A program made the position numbers and the translations under genes. The notes under the pieces were generated by a model. That model saw only the letters and a list, made by a program, of their open reading frames with translations, searched no databases and had not been told where the DNA came from. From Megachile rotundata (taxonomy: Eukaryota; Arthropoda; Insecta; Hymenoptera; Megachilidae), in the NCBI RefSeq assembly GCF_050947335.1, contig NW_027473327.1:744001-808000 (forward strand): a stretch of 64,000 nt of DNA. Reading direction: 5' to 3'. This document shows positions 1 through 15,064 of this stretch, piece by piece (position 1 is the stretch's first letter; each line of letters opens with the position of its first letter).

Positions 1-680
1 ATTGTATGATTGTGATTGTATGATTGTGATTGTATGATTGTGATTGTATGATTGTGATTGTATGATTGTGATTGCATGGTTGTGATTGTATGATTGTGAA
101 TGTACGATTGTGATTGTACGATTGCGATTGTATGATTGTGATTGTATGATTGTGATTGTATGATTGTGATTGTGTGATTGTATTTGGGAGATTGTATTTG
201 GGATATTGTAATTGTATGATTGCGATTGTATGATTGCGATTGTATGATTGTGATTACATGATTGTGATTGTATGATTGTGATTGTATGATTGTGATTGTA
301 TGAGTGTGATTGTGTGATTGTGGTTGTGCGATTGAAATTGTACGATTGTGATTGTACGATTGTGATTGAATGATTGTGATTGTATGATTAAGATTCTATG
401 ATTGTGATTGCATGATTGTGATTGTATGATTGTGATTGCATGATTTCGAATGTATTATTGTGATTGTATGATTGTGATTGTATGATTGTGATTGTATGAT
501 TGTGATTGTATGATTGTGATTGTATGATTGTGATTGTATGATTGTGATTGTATGATTGTGATTGTATGATTGTGATTGTATGATTGTGATTGTATGATTG
601 TGATTGTATGATTGTGATAGTATGATTGTGATTGTATGATTGTGATTGTATGATTGTGATTGTATGATTGTGATTGTATG

Positions 681-736
681 ATTGTATTTGGGAGATTGTA
701 TTTGGGAGATTGTATTTGGGAGATTGTATTTGGGAG
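681..736 (+). repeat. Tract of four TTTGGGAG-type units
   Basis: Four consecutive copies of the divergent 14-bp unit ATTGTATTTGGGAG lie at 681-694, 695-708, 709-722 and 723-736. Compared with the main unit, five of the six bases at positions 8-13 differ while the first seven match. On the - strand the variant is what puts SQIQSPKYNLPN-like peptide into the reading frames. The tract is followed by ATTGTAATTGTATGATTGCG, the same follower seen after most tracts of this unit in the window. Confidence 0.9.
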
Positions 737-875
737 ATTGTAATTGTATGATTGCGATTGTATGATTGTGATTGTATGATTGCGATTGTATGATTGTGAT
801 TGTATGATTGTGATGTATGATTGTAATTGTATGATTATGATTGTATGATTGTGATTGTATGATTGTGATTGTATG

Positions 876-945
876 ATTGTATTTGGGAGATTGTAGTTGG
901 GAGATTGTATTTGGGAGATTGTATTTGGCAGATTGTATTTGGGAG
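876..945 (+). repeat. Tract of five TTTGGGAG-type units
   Basis: Five consecutive divergent units lie at 876-889, 890-903, 904-917, 918-931 and 932-945. The second reads AGTTGGGAG and the fourth TTTGGCAG; the others are canonical. This is the longest run of the unit type in the window. From 5 kb onward the runs hold at most three units. Confidence 0.88.
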
Positions 946-3720
946 ATTGTAATTGTATGATTGCGATTGTATGATTGTGATTGTATGATTGCGATTGTAC
1001 GATTGTGATTGTATGATTGTGATGGATGATTGTAATTGTATGATTATGATTGTATGATTGTGATTGTATGATTGAGATTGTATCATTGTGATTGTATGCT
1101 TGCGATTGCATGATTGTGATTGTATGATTGTGATTGTATGATTGTGATTGTATGATTGTGATTGTATGATTATGATTGTATGATTGTGATTGTATGATTG
1201 TGATTGTATGGTTGTGATTGTATGATTGTGATAGTATGATTGTGGTTGTATGATTGTGATTGTATGACTGTGATTGTATGATTGTGATTGTATGATTGTG
1301 ATTGTATGATTGTGAAAGTATGATTATGATGGTATGATTGTGATTGTATGATTGTGATTGTATGATTGTGATTGTATGATTGTGATTGTATGATTGTGAT
1401 TGCATGATAGTGATTGTATGATTGTGATTGCATGATTTTGAATGTATGATTATGATTGTATGATTGTGATTGTATGATTGCGATTGTATGATTGTGATTG
1501 TATGATTATGATTGTATATTTGTGATTGTATGATTGTGATTGTATGATTGTGATTGTATGATTGTGATTGTATGATTGTGATTGTATGATTGTGATTGTA
1601 TGATTGTGATTGTATGATTGTGATTGTATGATTGTGATTGTATGATTGTGATTGTATGATTGTGATTGTATGATTGTGCTTGTCTGATTGTGGTTGTGCG
1701 ATTGTGATTGTACGATTGTGATTGTACGATTGTGATTGTAGGATTGTGATTTTATGATTGTGATTGTATGATTGTGATTGTATGATTGTGATTGTATGAT
1801 TGTGATTGTATGATTGTGATTGTATGATTGTGATTGTATGATTGTGATTGTATGATTGTGATTGTATGACTGTGATTGTATGACTGTGATTGTATGATTG
1901 TGAATGTACGATTGTGATTGTATGATTGTGATTGTATGATTGTGATAGTACGATTGTGATTGTATGACTGTGATTGTATGACTGTGATTGTATGAGTGTG
2001 ATTGTATGATTGTGATTGTATGATTGTGAAAGTATGATTGTGATTGTATGATTGTGATTGTATGATTGTGATTGTATGATTGTGATTGTATGATTGTGAT
2101 TGGTATGATTGTGATTGTATGATTGTGATTGTATGATTGTGATTGTATGATTGTGATGTATGATTGTAATTGTATGACTATGATTGTATGATTGTGATTG
2201 TATGATTGAGATTGTATGATTGTTATTGTATGCTTGCGATTGTATGAATGTGATTGTATGATTGTGATTGTATGATTGTGATTGTATGATTGTGATTGTA
2301 TGATTGTGATTGTATGATTGTGATTGTATGATTGTGATTGTATGATTGTGATCGTATGATTGTGATTGTATGGTTGTGATTGTATGATTGTGAATGTACG
2401 ATTGTGATTGTACGATTGCGATTGTATGATTGTGATTGTATGATTGTGATTGTATGATTGTGATTGTATGATTGTGATTGTATGATTGTGATTGTATGAT
2501 TATGATTGTATGATTGTGATTGTATGATTGTGATTGTATGGTTGTGATTGTATGATTGTGATAGTATGATTGTGATTGTATGATTGTGATTGTATGACTG
2601 TGATTGTATGATTGTGATTGTATGATTGTGATTGTATGATTGTGAAAGTATGATTATGATGGTATGATTGTGATTGTATGATTGTGATTGTATGATTGTG
2701 ATTGTATGATTGTGATTGTATGATTGTGATTGTATGATTGTGATTGCATGATTGTGATTGTATGATTGTGATTGCATGATTTTGAATGTATGATTATGAT
2801 TGTATGATTGTGATTGTATGATTGCGATTGTATGATTGTGATTGTATGATTATGATTGTATTTTTGTGATTGTATGATTGTGATTGTATGATTGTGATTG
2901 TATGATTGTGATTGTATGATTGTGATTGTATGATTGTGATTGTATGATTGTGATTGTATGATTGTGATTGTATGATTGTGATTGTATGATTGTGATTGTA
3001 TGATTGTGATTGTACGATTGTGATTGTATGATTGTGATTGTATGATTGTGCTTGTCTGATTGTGGTTGTGCGATTGTGATTGTAGGATTGTGATTTTATG
3101 ATTGTGATTGTATGATTGTGATTGTATGATTGTGATTGTATGATTGTGATTGTATGATTGTGATTGTATGATTGTGATTGTATGATTGTGATTGTATGAC
3201 TGTGATTGTATGACTGTGATTGTATGATTGTGAATGTACGATTGTGATTGTATGATTGTGATTGTATGATTGTGATAGTACGATTGTGATTGTATGACTG
3301 TGATTGTATGACTGTGATTGTATGAGTGTGATTGTATGATTGTGATTGTATGATTGTGAAAGTATGATTGTGATTGTATGATTGTGATTGTATGATTGTG
3401 ATTGTATGATTGCGATTGTATGATTGTGATTGTATGATTGTGATGTATGATTGTAATTGTATTATTATGATTGTATGATTGTGATTGTATGATTGAGATT
3501 GTATGATTGAGATTGTATGATTGTGATTGTATGCTTGCGATTGTATGATCGTGATTGTATGATTGTGATTGTATGATTGTGATTGTATGATTGTGATTGT
3601 ATGATTGTGATTGTATGATTATGATTGTATGATTGTGATTGTATGATTGTGATTGTATGATTGTGATTGTATGATTGTGATTGCATGATTGTGATAGTAT
3701 GATTGTGATTGTATGATTGT

Positions 3721-3858
3721 GATGTATGATTGTAATTGTATGATTATGATTGTATGATTGTGATTGTGTGATTGTGATTGTATGATTGTGATGTATGATT
3801 GTAATTGTATGATTATGATTGTATGATTGTGATTGTGTGATTGTGATTGTATGATTGT
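3721..3858. repeat. 69-bp tandem duplication
   Basis: A 69-bp segment (four 14-bp units plus one 13-bp unit) starts with GATGTATGATTGTAATTG at 3721 and again at 3790. It also carries TATGATTATG and a GTGTGATTGTG variant. Both copies keep the same variant order, so this is a local duplication of several units and not single-unit slippage. Confidence 0.8.
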
Positions 3859-5074
3859 ATTTGGGAGATTGTATTTGGGATATTGTAATTGTATGATTGC
3901 GATTGTATGATTGTGATTGTATGATTGTGATTGTATGATTGTATTTGCGAGATTGTATTTGGGATACTGTAATTGTATGATTGCGATTGTATGATTGCGA
4001 TTGTATGATTGTGATTGTATGATTATGTATGTATGATTGTGATTGTATGATTGTATTTGGGAGATTGTATTTGGGATATTGTAATTGTATGATTGCGATT
4101 GTATGATTGTGATGTATGATTGTAATTGTATGATTATGATTGTATGATTGTGATTGTATGATTGTGATGGTATGATTGTGATTGTATGATTGCGTTCGTA
4201 TGATTGTGATTGTATGATTGTGATTGTATGATTCTGATTGTATGATTGTGATTGCATGATTGTGATTGTATGATTGTGATTGCATGATTTTGAATGTATG
4301 ATTATGATTGTATGATTGTGATTGTATGATTGCGATTGTATGATTGTGATTGTATGATTATGATTGTATTTTTGTGATTGTATGATTGTCATTGTATGAT
4401 TGTGATTGTATGATTGTGATTGTATGATTGTGATTGTATGATTGTGATTGTATGATTGTGATTGTATGATTGTGATTGTATGATTGTGATTGTCTGATTG
4501 TGGTTGTGCGATTGAGATTGTACGATTGTGATTGTACGATTGTGATTGTAGGATTGTGATTGTATGATTGTGATTGTATGATTGTGATTCTATGATTGCG
4601 ATTGTATGATTGTGATTGTATGATTGTGATTGTATGATTGTGATTGTATGACTGTGATTGTATGATTGTGAATGTACGATTGTGATTGTATGATTGTGAT
4701 TGTATGATTGTGATAGTACGATTGTGATTGTATGACTGTGATTGTATGACTGTGATTGTATGAGTGTGATTGTATGATTGTGATTGTATGATTGTGAAAG
4801 TATGATTGTGATTGTATGATTGTGATTGTATGATTGTGATTGTATGATTGTGATTGTATGATTGTGATTGTATGATTGTGATTGTATGATTGTGATTGTA
4901 TGATTGTGATTGTATGATTGTGATTGTATGATTGTGATTGTATGATTGTGATTGTATGATTGTGATTGTATGATTGTGATTGTATGATTGTATTTGGGAG
5001 ATTGTATTTGGGAGATTGTATTTGGGAGATTGTAATTGTATGGTTGCGATTGTATGATTGTGATTGTATGATCG

Positions 5075-8000
5075 TGATTGTATGATTGTGATTGTATGAT
5101 TGTGATTGTATGATTGTGATTGTATGATTGTGATTGTATGATTATGGTTGTATGATTGTGATTGTATGATTGTGATTGTATGATTGTGATTGTATGATTG
5201 TGAATGCATGATTGTGATAGTATGATTGTGATTGTATGATTGTGATGTATGATTGTAATTGTATGATTATGATTGTATGATTGTGATTCTGTGATTGTGA
5301 TTGTATGATTGTATTTGGGAGATTGTATTTGGGATATTGTAATTGTATGATTGCGATTGTATGATTGTGATTGTATGATTGTGATTGTATGATTGTATTT
5401 GCGAGATTGTATTTGGGATACTGTAATTGTATGATTGCGATTGTATGATTGCGATTGTATGATTGTGATTGTATGATTATGTATGTATGATTGTGATTGT
5501 ATGATTGTATTTGGGAGATTGTATTTGGGATATTGTAATTGTATGATTGCGATTGTATGATTGTGATTGTATGATTGTGATGTATGATTGTAATTGTATG
5601 ATTATGATTGTATGACTGTGATTGTATGATTGTGATGGTATGATTGTGATTGTATGATTGCGATCGTATGATTGTGATTGTATGATTATGATTGTATGAT
5701 TGCGATTGTATGATTGCGATTGTATGATTGTGATTGTATGATTAAGTTTGTATTTTTGTGATTTTATGATTGTGATTGTATGATTGTGATTGTATGATTG
5801 TGATTGTATGATTGTGATTGTATGATTGTGATTGTATGATTGTGATTGTATGATTGCGATTGTATGAATGCGATTGTATGATTGTGATTGCATAATTGTG
5901 ATTGTATGATTGTGATTGTATGATTGTGATTGTCTGATTGTGGTTGTATGATTGTGATTGTATGATAGAGATTGTATGATTGTGATTGTACGATTGCGAT
6001 TGTATGATTGCGATTGTATGATTGCGATTGTATGATTGTGATTGTATGATTGTGGTTGTATGGTTGTGATTGTATGATTGAGATTGTATGATTGTGATTG
6101 TATGATTGCGATTGTATGATTGCGATTGTATGATTGTGATTGCATGATTTTGAATGTATGATTGTGATTGTATGATTGTGATTGTATGATTGTGATTGTA
6201 TGATTGTGATTGTATGATTGTGATTGTATGATTGTGATTGTATGATTGTCATTGTATGATTGTGATAGTATGATTGTGATTGTATGATTGTGATTGTATG
6301 ATTGTGATTGTATGATTGTGATTGTATGATTATGATTGTATGATTGCGATTGTATGATTGTATTTGGGTGATTGTATTTGGGAGATTGTATTTGGGAGAT
6401 TGTAATTGTATGATTGCGATTGTATGATTGTGATTGTATGATTGTGATGTATGATTGTAATTGTATGATTATGATTGTATGATTGTGATTGTATGATTGA
6501 GATTGTATGATTGTTATTGTATGCTTGCGATTGTATGAATGTGATTGTATGATTGTGATTGTATGATTGTGATTGTATGATTGTGATTGTATGATTGTGA
6601 TTGTATGATTGTGATTGTATGATTGTGATTGTATGATTGTGATTGTATGATTGTGATTGTATGGTTGTGATTGAATGATTGTGAATGTACGATTGTGATT
6701 GTACGATTGCGATTGTATGATTGTGATTGTATGATTGAGATTGTATGATTGTGATTGTATGCTTGCGATTGTATGATTGTGATTGTATGATTGTGATTGT
6801 ATGATTGTGATTGTATGATTGTGCTTGTATGATTGTGATTGTATGATTATGATTGTATGATTGTGATTGTATGATTGTGATTGTATGATTGTGATTGTAT
6901 GATTGTGATAGTATGATTGTGATTGTATGATTGTGATTGTATGACTGTGATTGTATGATTGTGATTGTATGATTGTTAAAGTATGATTGTGATGGTATGA
7001 TTGTTAAAGTATGATTGTGATGGTATGATTGTGATTGTATGATTGTGATAGTATGATTGTGATTGTATGATTGCGATTGTATGATTGTGATTGTATGATT
7101 GCGATTGTATGAATGCTATTGTATGATTGTGATTGTATGATTGTGATTGTATGATTGTGATTGTATGATTGTGATTGTATGATTGTGATTGTATGATTGT
7201 GATTGTATGATTGTGATTGTATGATTGTGATTGTATGATTGTGATTGTATGATTGTGATTGTATGATTGTATTTGGGAGATTGTATTTGGGATATTGTAA
7301 TTGTATGATTGCGATTGTATGATTGTGATTGTATGATTGTGATTGTATGATTGTGATTGTATGATTGTGATTGTATGATTGTGATTGTATGATTGTCATT
7401 GTATGATTGTGATAGTATGATTGTGATTGTATGATTGTGATTGTATGATTGTGATTGTATGATTATGATTGTATGATTGCGATTGTATGATTGTATTTGG
7501 GTGATTGTATTTGGGAGATTGTATTTGGGAGATTGTAATTGTATGATTGCGATTGTATGATTGTGATTGTATGATTGTGATGTGTGATTGTAATTGTATG
7601 ATTATGATTGTATGATTGTGATTGTATGATTGAGATTGTATGATTGTTATTGTATGATTGTGATGTATGATTGTAATTGTATGATTATGATTGTATGATT
7701 GTGATTGTATGATTGAGATTGTATGATTGTTATTTTATGCTTGCGATTGTATGAATGTGATTGTATGATTGTGATTGTATGATTGTGATTGTATGATTGT
7801 GATTGTATGATTGTGATTGCATGATTGTGATTGTATGATTGTGATTGTATGATTGTGATTGTATGATTGTGATTGTATGGTTGTGATTGTATGATTGTGA
7901 ATGTACGATTGTGATTGTACGATTGCGATTGTATGATTGTGATTGTATGATTGTGATTGTATGATTGTGATTGTATGATTGTGATTGTATGATTGTGATT

Positions 8001-9031
8001 GTATGATTGTATTTGGGAGATTGTATTTGGGATATTGTAATTGTATGATTGCGATTGTATGATTGCGATTGTATGATTGTGATTACATGATTGTGATTGT
8101 ATGATTGTGATTGTATGATTGTGATTGTATGATTGTGATTGTATGAGTGTGATTGTGTGATTGTGGTTGTGCGATTGATATTGTACGATTGTGATTGTAC
8201 GATTGTGATTGGATGATTGTGATTGTATGATTAAGATTCTATGATTGTGATTGCATGATTGCGATTGTATGATTGTGATTGCATGATTTCGAATGTATGA
8301 TTGTGATTGTATGATTGTGATTGTATGATTGTGATTGTATGATTGTGATTGTATGATTGTGATTGTATGATTGTGATTGTATGATTGTGATTGTATGATT
8401 GTGAAAGTATGATTGTGATTGTATGATTGTGATTGTATGATTGTGATTGTATGATTGTGATTGTATGATTGTGATTGTATGATTGTGATTGTATGATTGT
8501 GATTGTATGATTGTGATTGTATGATTGTGATTGTATGATTGTGATTGTATGATTGTGATTGTATGATTGCGATTGTATGATTGCGATTGTATGATTGTGA
8601 TTGTATGATTAAGTTTGTATTTTTGTGATTTTATGATTGTGATTGTATGATTGTGATTGTATGATTGTGATTGTATGATTGTGATTGTATGATTGTGATT
8701 GTATGATTGTGATTGTATGATTGCGATTGTATGAATGCGATTATATGATTGTGATTGCATAATTGTGATTGTATGATTGTGATTGTATGATTGTGATTGT
8801 CTGATTGTGGTTGTATGATTGTGATTGTATGATAGAGATTGTATGATTGTGATTGTATGATTGCGATTGTATGATTGCGATTGTATGATTGCGATTGTAT
8901 GATTGTGATTGTATGATTGTGGTTGTATGGTTGTGATTGTATGATTGAGATTGTATGATTGTGATTGTATGATTGCGATTGTATGATTGCGATTGTATGA
9001 TTGTGATTGCATGATTTTGAATGTATGATTG
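5075..9031. repeat. 3,957-bp higher-order repeat, copy A
   Basis: Landmarks in this block recur about 3,957 bp downstream: TATGATTATGG at 5141/9098, GAATGCATG at 5202/9159, the TTAAGTTTGTATTTTTG marker at 5741/9698 and 8608/12565, and GATTTCGAATG at 8285/12242. Inside the block the offset drifts to 3,985 and 3,971 and back, in steps of 14 or 28 bp, so the copies differ by gain or loss of whole units. Boundaries are approximate because they fall in runs of consensus units. Confidence 0.85.
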
Positions 9032-12000
9032 TGATTGTATGATTGTGATTGTATGATTGTGATTGTATGATTGTGATTGTATGATTGTGATTGTATGATT
9101 ATGGTTGTATGATTGTGATTGTATGATTGTGATTGTATGATTGTGATTGTATGATTGTGAATGCATGATTGTGATAGTATGATTGTGATTGTATGATTGT
9201 GATGTATGATTGTAATTGTATGATTATGATTGTATGATTGTGATTCTGTGATTGTGATTGTATGATTGTATTTGGGAGATTGTATTTGGGATATTGTAAT
9301 TGTATGATTGCGATTGTATGATTGTGATTGTATGATTGTGATTGTATGATTGTATTTGCGAGATTGTATTTGGGATACTGTAATTGTATGATTGCGATTG
9401 TATGATTGCGATTGTATGATTGTGATTGTATGATTATGTATGTATGATTGTGATTGTATGATTGTATTTGGGAGATTGTATTTGGGATATTGTAATTGTA
9501 TGATTGCGATTGTATGATTGTGATTGTATGATTGTGATGTATGATTGTAATTGTATGATTATGATTGTATGACTGTGATTGTATGATTGTGATGGTATGA
9601 TTGTGATTGTATGATTGCGATCGTATGATTGTGATTGTATGATTATGATTGTATGATTGCGATTGTATGATTGCGATTGTATGATTGTGATTGTATGATT
9701 AAGTTTGTATTTTTGTGATTTTATGATTGTGATTGTATGATTGTGATTGTATGATTGTGATTGTATGATTGTGATTGTATGATTGTGATTGTATGATTGT
9801 GATTGTATGATTGTGATTGTATGATTGTGATTGTATGATTGCGATTGTATGAATGCGATTGTATGATTGTGATTGCATAATTGTGATTGTATGATTGTGA
9901 TTGTATGATTGTGATTGTCTGATTGTGGTTGTATGATTGTGATTGTATGATAGAGATTGTATGATTGTGATTGTATGATTGCGATTGTATGATTGCGATT
10001 GTATGATTGCGATTGTATGATTGTGATTGTATGATTGTGGTTGTATGGTTGTGATTGTATGATTGAGATTGTATGATTGTGATTGTATGATTGCGATTGT
10101 ATGATTGCGATTGTATGATTGTGATTGCATGATTTTGAATGTATGATTGTGATTGTATGATTGTGATTGTATGATTGTGATTGTATGATTGTGATTGTAT
10201 GATTGTGATTGTATGATTGTGATTGTATGATTGTCATTGTATGATTGTGATAGTATGATTGTGATTGTATGATTGTGATTGTATGATTGTGATTGTATGA
10301 TTGTGATTGTATGATTATGATTGTATGATTGCGATTGTATGATTGTATTTGGGTGATTGTATTTGGGAGATTGTATTTGGGAGATTGTAATTGTATGATT
10401 GCGATTGTATGATTGTGATTGTATGATTGTGATGTATGATTGTAATTGTATGATTATGATTGTATGATTGTGATTGTATGATTGAGATTGTATGATTGTT
10501 ATTGTATGCTTGCGATTGTATGAATGTGATTGTATGATTGTGATTGTATGATTGTGATTGTATGATTGTGATTGTATGATTGTGATTGTATGATTGTGAT
10601 TGTATGATTGTGATTGTATGATTGTGATTGTATGATTGTGATTGTATGGTTGTGATTGAATGATTGTGAATGTACGATTGTGATTGTACGATTGCGATTG
10701 TATGATTGTGATTGTATGATTGAGATTGTATGATTGTGATTGTATGCTTGCGATTGTATGATTGTGATTGTATGATTGTGATTGTATGATTGTGATTGTA
10801 TGATTGTGCTTGTATGATTGTGATTGTATGATTATGATTGTATGATTGTGATTGTATGATTGTGATTGTATGATTGTGATTGTATGATTGTGATAGTATG
10901 ATTGTGATTGTATGATTGTGATTGTATGACTGTGATTGTATGATTGTGATTGTATGATTGTTAAAGTATGATTGTGATGGTATGATTGTTAAAGTATGAT
11001 TGTGATGGTATGATTGTGATTGTATGATTGTGATAGTATGATTGTGATTGTATGATTGCGATTGTATGATTGTGATTGTATGATTGCGATTGTATGAATG
11101 CTATTGTATGATTGTGATTGTATGATTGTGATTGTATGATTGTGATTGTATGATTGTGATTGTATGATTGTGATTGTATGATTGTGATTGTATGATTGTG
11201 ATTGTATGATTGTGATTGTATGATTGTGATTGTATGATTGTATTTGGGAGATTGTATTTGGGATATTGTAATTGTATGATTGCGATTGTATGATTGTGAT
11301 TGTATGATTGTGATTGTATGATTGTGATTGTATGATTGTGATTGTATGATTGTGATTGTATGATTGTCATTGTATGATTGTGATAGTATGATTGTGATTG
11401 TATGATTGTGATTGTATGATTGTGATTGTATGATTATGATTGTATGATTGCGATTGTATGATTGTATTTGGGTGATTGTATTTGGGAGATTGTATTTGGG
11501 AGATTGTAATTGTATGATTGCGATTGTATGATTGTGATTGTATGATTGTGATGTGTGATTGTAATTGTATGATTATGATTGTATGATTGTGATTGTATGA
11601 TTGAGATTGTATGATTGTTATTGTATGATTGTGATGTATGATTGTAATTGTATGATTATGATTGTATGATTGTGATTGTATGATTGAGATTGTATGATTG
11701 TTATTTTATGCTTGCGATTGTATGAATGTGATTGTATGATTGTGATTGTATGATTGTGATTGTATGATTGTGATTGCATGATTGTGATTGTATGATTGTG
11801 ATTGTATGATTGTGATTATATGATTGTGATTGTATGGTTGTGATTGTATGATTGTGAATGTACGATTGTGATTGTACGATTGCGATTGTATGATTGTGAT
11901 TGTATGATTGTGATTGTATGATTGTGATTGTATGATTGTGATTGTATGATTGTGATTGTATGATTGTATTTGGGAGATTGTATTTGGGATATTGTAATTG

Positions 12001-12988
12001 TATGATTGCGATTGTATGATTGCGATTGTATGATTGTGATTACATGATTGTGATTGTATGATTGTGATTGTATGATTGTGATTGTATGATTGTGATTGTA
12101 TGAGTGTGATTGTGTGATTGTGGTTGTGCGATTGATATTGTACGATTGTGATTGTACGATTGTGATTGGATGATTGTGATTGTATGATTAAGATTCTATG
12201 ATTGTGATTGCATGATTGCGATTGTATGATTGTGATTGCATGATTTCGAATGTATGATTGTGATTGTATGATTGTGATTGTATGATTGTGATTGTATGAT
12301 TGTGATTGTATGATTGTGATTGTATGATTGTGATTGTATGATTGTGATTGTATGATTGTGAAAGTATGATTGTGATTGTATGATTGTGATTGTATGATTG
12401 TGATTGTATGATTGTGATTGTATGATTGTGATTGTATGATTGTGATTGTATGATTGTGATTGTATGATTGTGATTGTATGATTGTGATTGTATGATTGTG
12501 ATTGTATGATTGTGATTGTATGATTGCGATTGTATGATTGCGATTGTATGATTGTGATTGTATGATTAAGTTTGTATTTTTGTGATTTTATGATTGTGAT
12601 TGTATGATTGTGATTGTATGATTGTGATTGTATGATTGTGATTGTATGATTGTGATTGTATGATTGTGATTGTATGATTGCGATTGTATGAATGCGATTA
12701 TATGATTGTGATTGCATAATTGTGATTGTATGATTGTGATTGTATGATTGTGATTGTCTGATTGTGGTTGTATGATTGTGATTGTATGATAGAGATTGTA
12801 TGATTGTGATTGTATGATTGCGATTGTATGATTGCGATTGTATGATTGCGATTGTATGATTGTGATTGTATGATTGTGGTTGTATGGTTGTGATTGTATG
12901 ATTGAGATTGTATGATTGTGATTGTATGATTGCGATTGTATGATTGCGATTGTATGATTGTGATTGCATGATTTTGAATGTATGATTG
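9032..12988. repeat. 3,957-bp higher-order repeat, copy B
   Basis: This is the second tandem copy of the block at 5,075-9,031, with the same order of markers. From left to right these are TATGATTATGG, GAATGCATG, the TTTGCGAG unit, TATGTATG, TTAAGTTTG, TTTGGGTG, a TTAAAG pair, GATTACATG, GATTTCGAATG and a second TTAAGTTTG. Homology to copy A ends soon after GATTTTGAATG near 12,970, where copy B continues into GATTGTCATTG and copy A into TATGATTATGG. Confidence 0.85.
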
Positions 12989-15064
12989 TGATTGTATGAT
13001 TGTGATTGTATGATTGTGATTGTATGATTGTGATTGTATGATTGTGATTGTATGATTGTGATTGTATGATTGTCATTGTATGATTGTGATAGTATGATTG
13101 TGATTGTATGATTGTGATTGTATGATTGTGATTGTATGATTGCGATTGTATGATTGTATTTGGGTGATTGTATTTGGGAGATTGTATTTGGGAGATTGTA
13201 ATTGTATGATTGCGATTGTATGATTGTGATTGTATGATTGTGATGTATGATTGTAATTGTATGATTATGATTGTATGATTGTGATTGTATGATTGAGATT
13301 GTATGATTGTTATTGTATGCTTGCGATTGTATGAATGTGATTGTATGATTGTGATTGTATGATTGTGATTGTATGATTGTGATTGTATGATTGTGATTGT
13401 ATGATTGTGATTGTATGATTGTGATTGTATGATTGTGATTGTATGATTGTGATTGTATGGTTGTGATTGAATGATTGTGAATGTACGATTGTGATTGTAC
13501 GATTGCGATTGTATGATTGTGATTGTATGATTGAGATTGTATGATTGTGATTGTATGCTTGCGATTGTATGATTGTGATTGTATGATTGTGATTGTATGA
13601 TTGTGATTGTATGATTGTGCTTGTATGATTGTGATTGTATGATTATGATTGTATGATTGTGATTGTATGATTGTGATTGTATGATTGTGATTGTATGATT
13701 GTGATAGTATGATTGTGATTGTATGATTGTGATTGTATGACTGTGATTGTATGATTGTGATTGTATGATTGTTAAAGTATGATTGTGATGGTATGATTGT
13801 TAAAGTATGATTGTGATGGTATGATTGTGATTGTATGATTGTGATAGTATGATTGTGATTGTATGATTGCGATTGTATGATTGTGATTGTATGATTGCGA
13901 TTGTATGAATGCTATTGTATGATTGTGATTGTATGATTGTGATTGTATGATTGTGATTGTATGATTGTGATTGTATGATTGTGATTGTATGATTGTGATT
14001 GTATGATTGTGATTGTATGATTGTATTTGGGAGATTGTATTTGGGATATTGTAATTGTATGATTGCGATTGTATGATTGTGATTGTATGATTGTGATTGT
14101 ATGATTGTGATTGTATGATTGTGATTGTATGATTGTCATTGTATGATTGTGATAGTATGATTGTGATTGTATGATTGTGATTGTATGATTGTGATTGTAT
14201 GATTATGATTGTATGATTGCGATTGTATGATTGTATTTGGGTGATTGTATTTGGGAGATTGTATTTGGGAGATTGTAATTGTATGATTGCGATTGTATGA
14301 TTGTGATTGTATGATTGTGATGTGTGATTGTAATTGTATGATTATGATTGTATGATTGTGATTGTATGATTGAGATTGTATGATTGTTATTGTATGATTG
14401 TGATGTATGATTGTAATTGTATGATTATCATTGTATGATTGTGATTGTATGATTGAGATTGTATGATTGTTATTGTATGCTTGCGATTGTATGAATGTGA
14501 TTGTATGATTGTGATTGTATGATTGTGATTGTATGATTGTGATTGTATGATTGTGATTGTATGATTGTGATTGTATGATTGTGATTGTATGATTGTGATT
14601 GTATGATTGGGATTGTATGATTGTGATTGTATGGTTGTGATTGTATGATTGTGAATGTACGATTGTGATTGTACGATTGCGATTGTATGATTGTGATTGT
14701 ATGATTGTGATTGTATGATTGTGATTGTATGATTGTGATTGTATGATTGTGATTGTATGATTGTGATTGTATGATTGTATTTGGGAGATTGTATTTGGGA
14801 GATTGTAATTGTATGATTGCGATTGTATGATTGTGATTGTATGATCGTGATTGTATGATTGTGATTGTATGATTGTGATTGTATGATTGTGATTGTATGA
14901 TTGTGATTGTATGATTATGGTTGTATGATTGTGATTGTATGATTGTGATTGTATGATTGTGATTGTATGATTGTGAATGCATGATTGTGATAGTATGATT
15001 GTGATTGTATGATTGTGATGTATGATTGTAATTGTATGATTATGATTGTATGATTGTGATTCTG
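12989..15064. repeat. Connecting segment of 2.8-kb modules
   Basis: The modules repeat those about 2.8 kb upstream: the GATTGTCATTG marker near 13,073 matches one near 10,234, and the TTAAAG pair at 13,772 matches 10,961. The TTAAGTTTG markers at 12,565 and 15,403 are 2,838 bp apart. The segment holds TTTGGGTG-type tracts, a 13-bp GATGTATG unit, a GATGTGTG variant, GAATGCATG near 14,973 and GATTCTGTG at 15,057. I see only array sequence here. Confidence 0.7.

Larger units (their letters stand above)
1..5074. repeat. Left region: irregular array with 1.3-1.5 kb higher-order repeat
   Basis: This part uses the same 14-bp unit but does not share the long exact blocks of the rest. Landmarks recur loosely: GATTTTGAATG at 1434, 2778 and 4286 (spacings 1,344 and 1,508), and the (C/A)TTGTCTGATTGTGG landmark near 1679, 3051 and 4489 (spacings 1,372 and 1,438). 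The first two 1.3-kb spacings are exact multiples of 14. The first 450 bases match about 7,860-8,300 in landmark order: GAATGTACG, a TTTGGGAG pair, GATTACATG, GAGTGTG, GTGGTTGTGCG, TTAAGATTCTATG, GATTTCGAATG. It therefore belongs to the same family but looks older or less homogenised. I infer that it lies closer to an array edge; the sequence does not show the edge itself. Confidence 0.7.

Noticed and set aside
681..736. G-quadruplex from four GGG tracts
   Set aside because: The GGG runs are separated by 11 bases, longer than loops that usually give stable quadruplexes. Elsewhere there are at most three GGG runs in a row.
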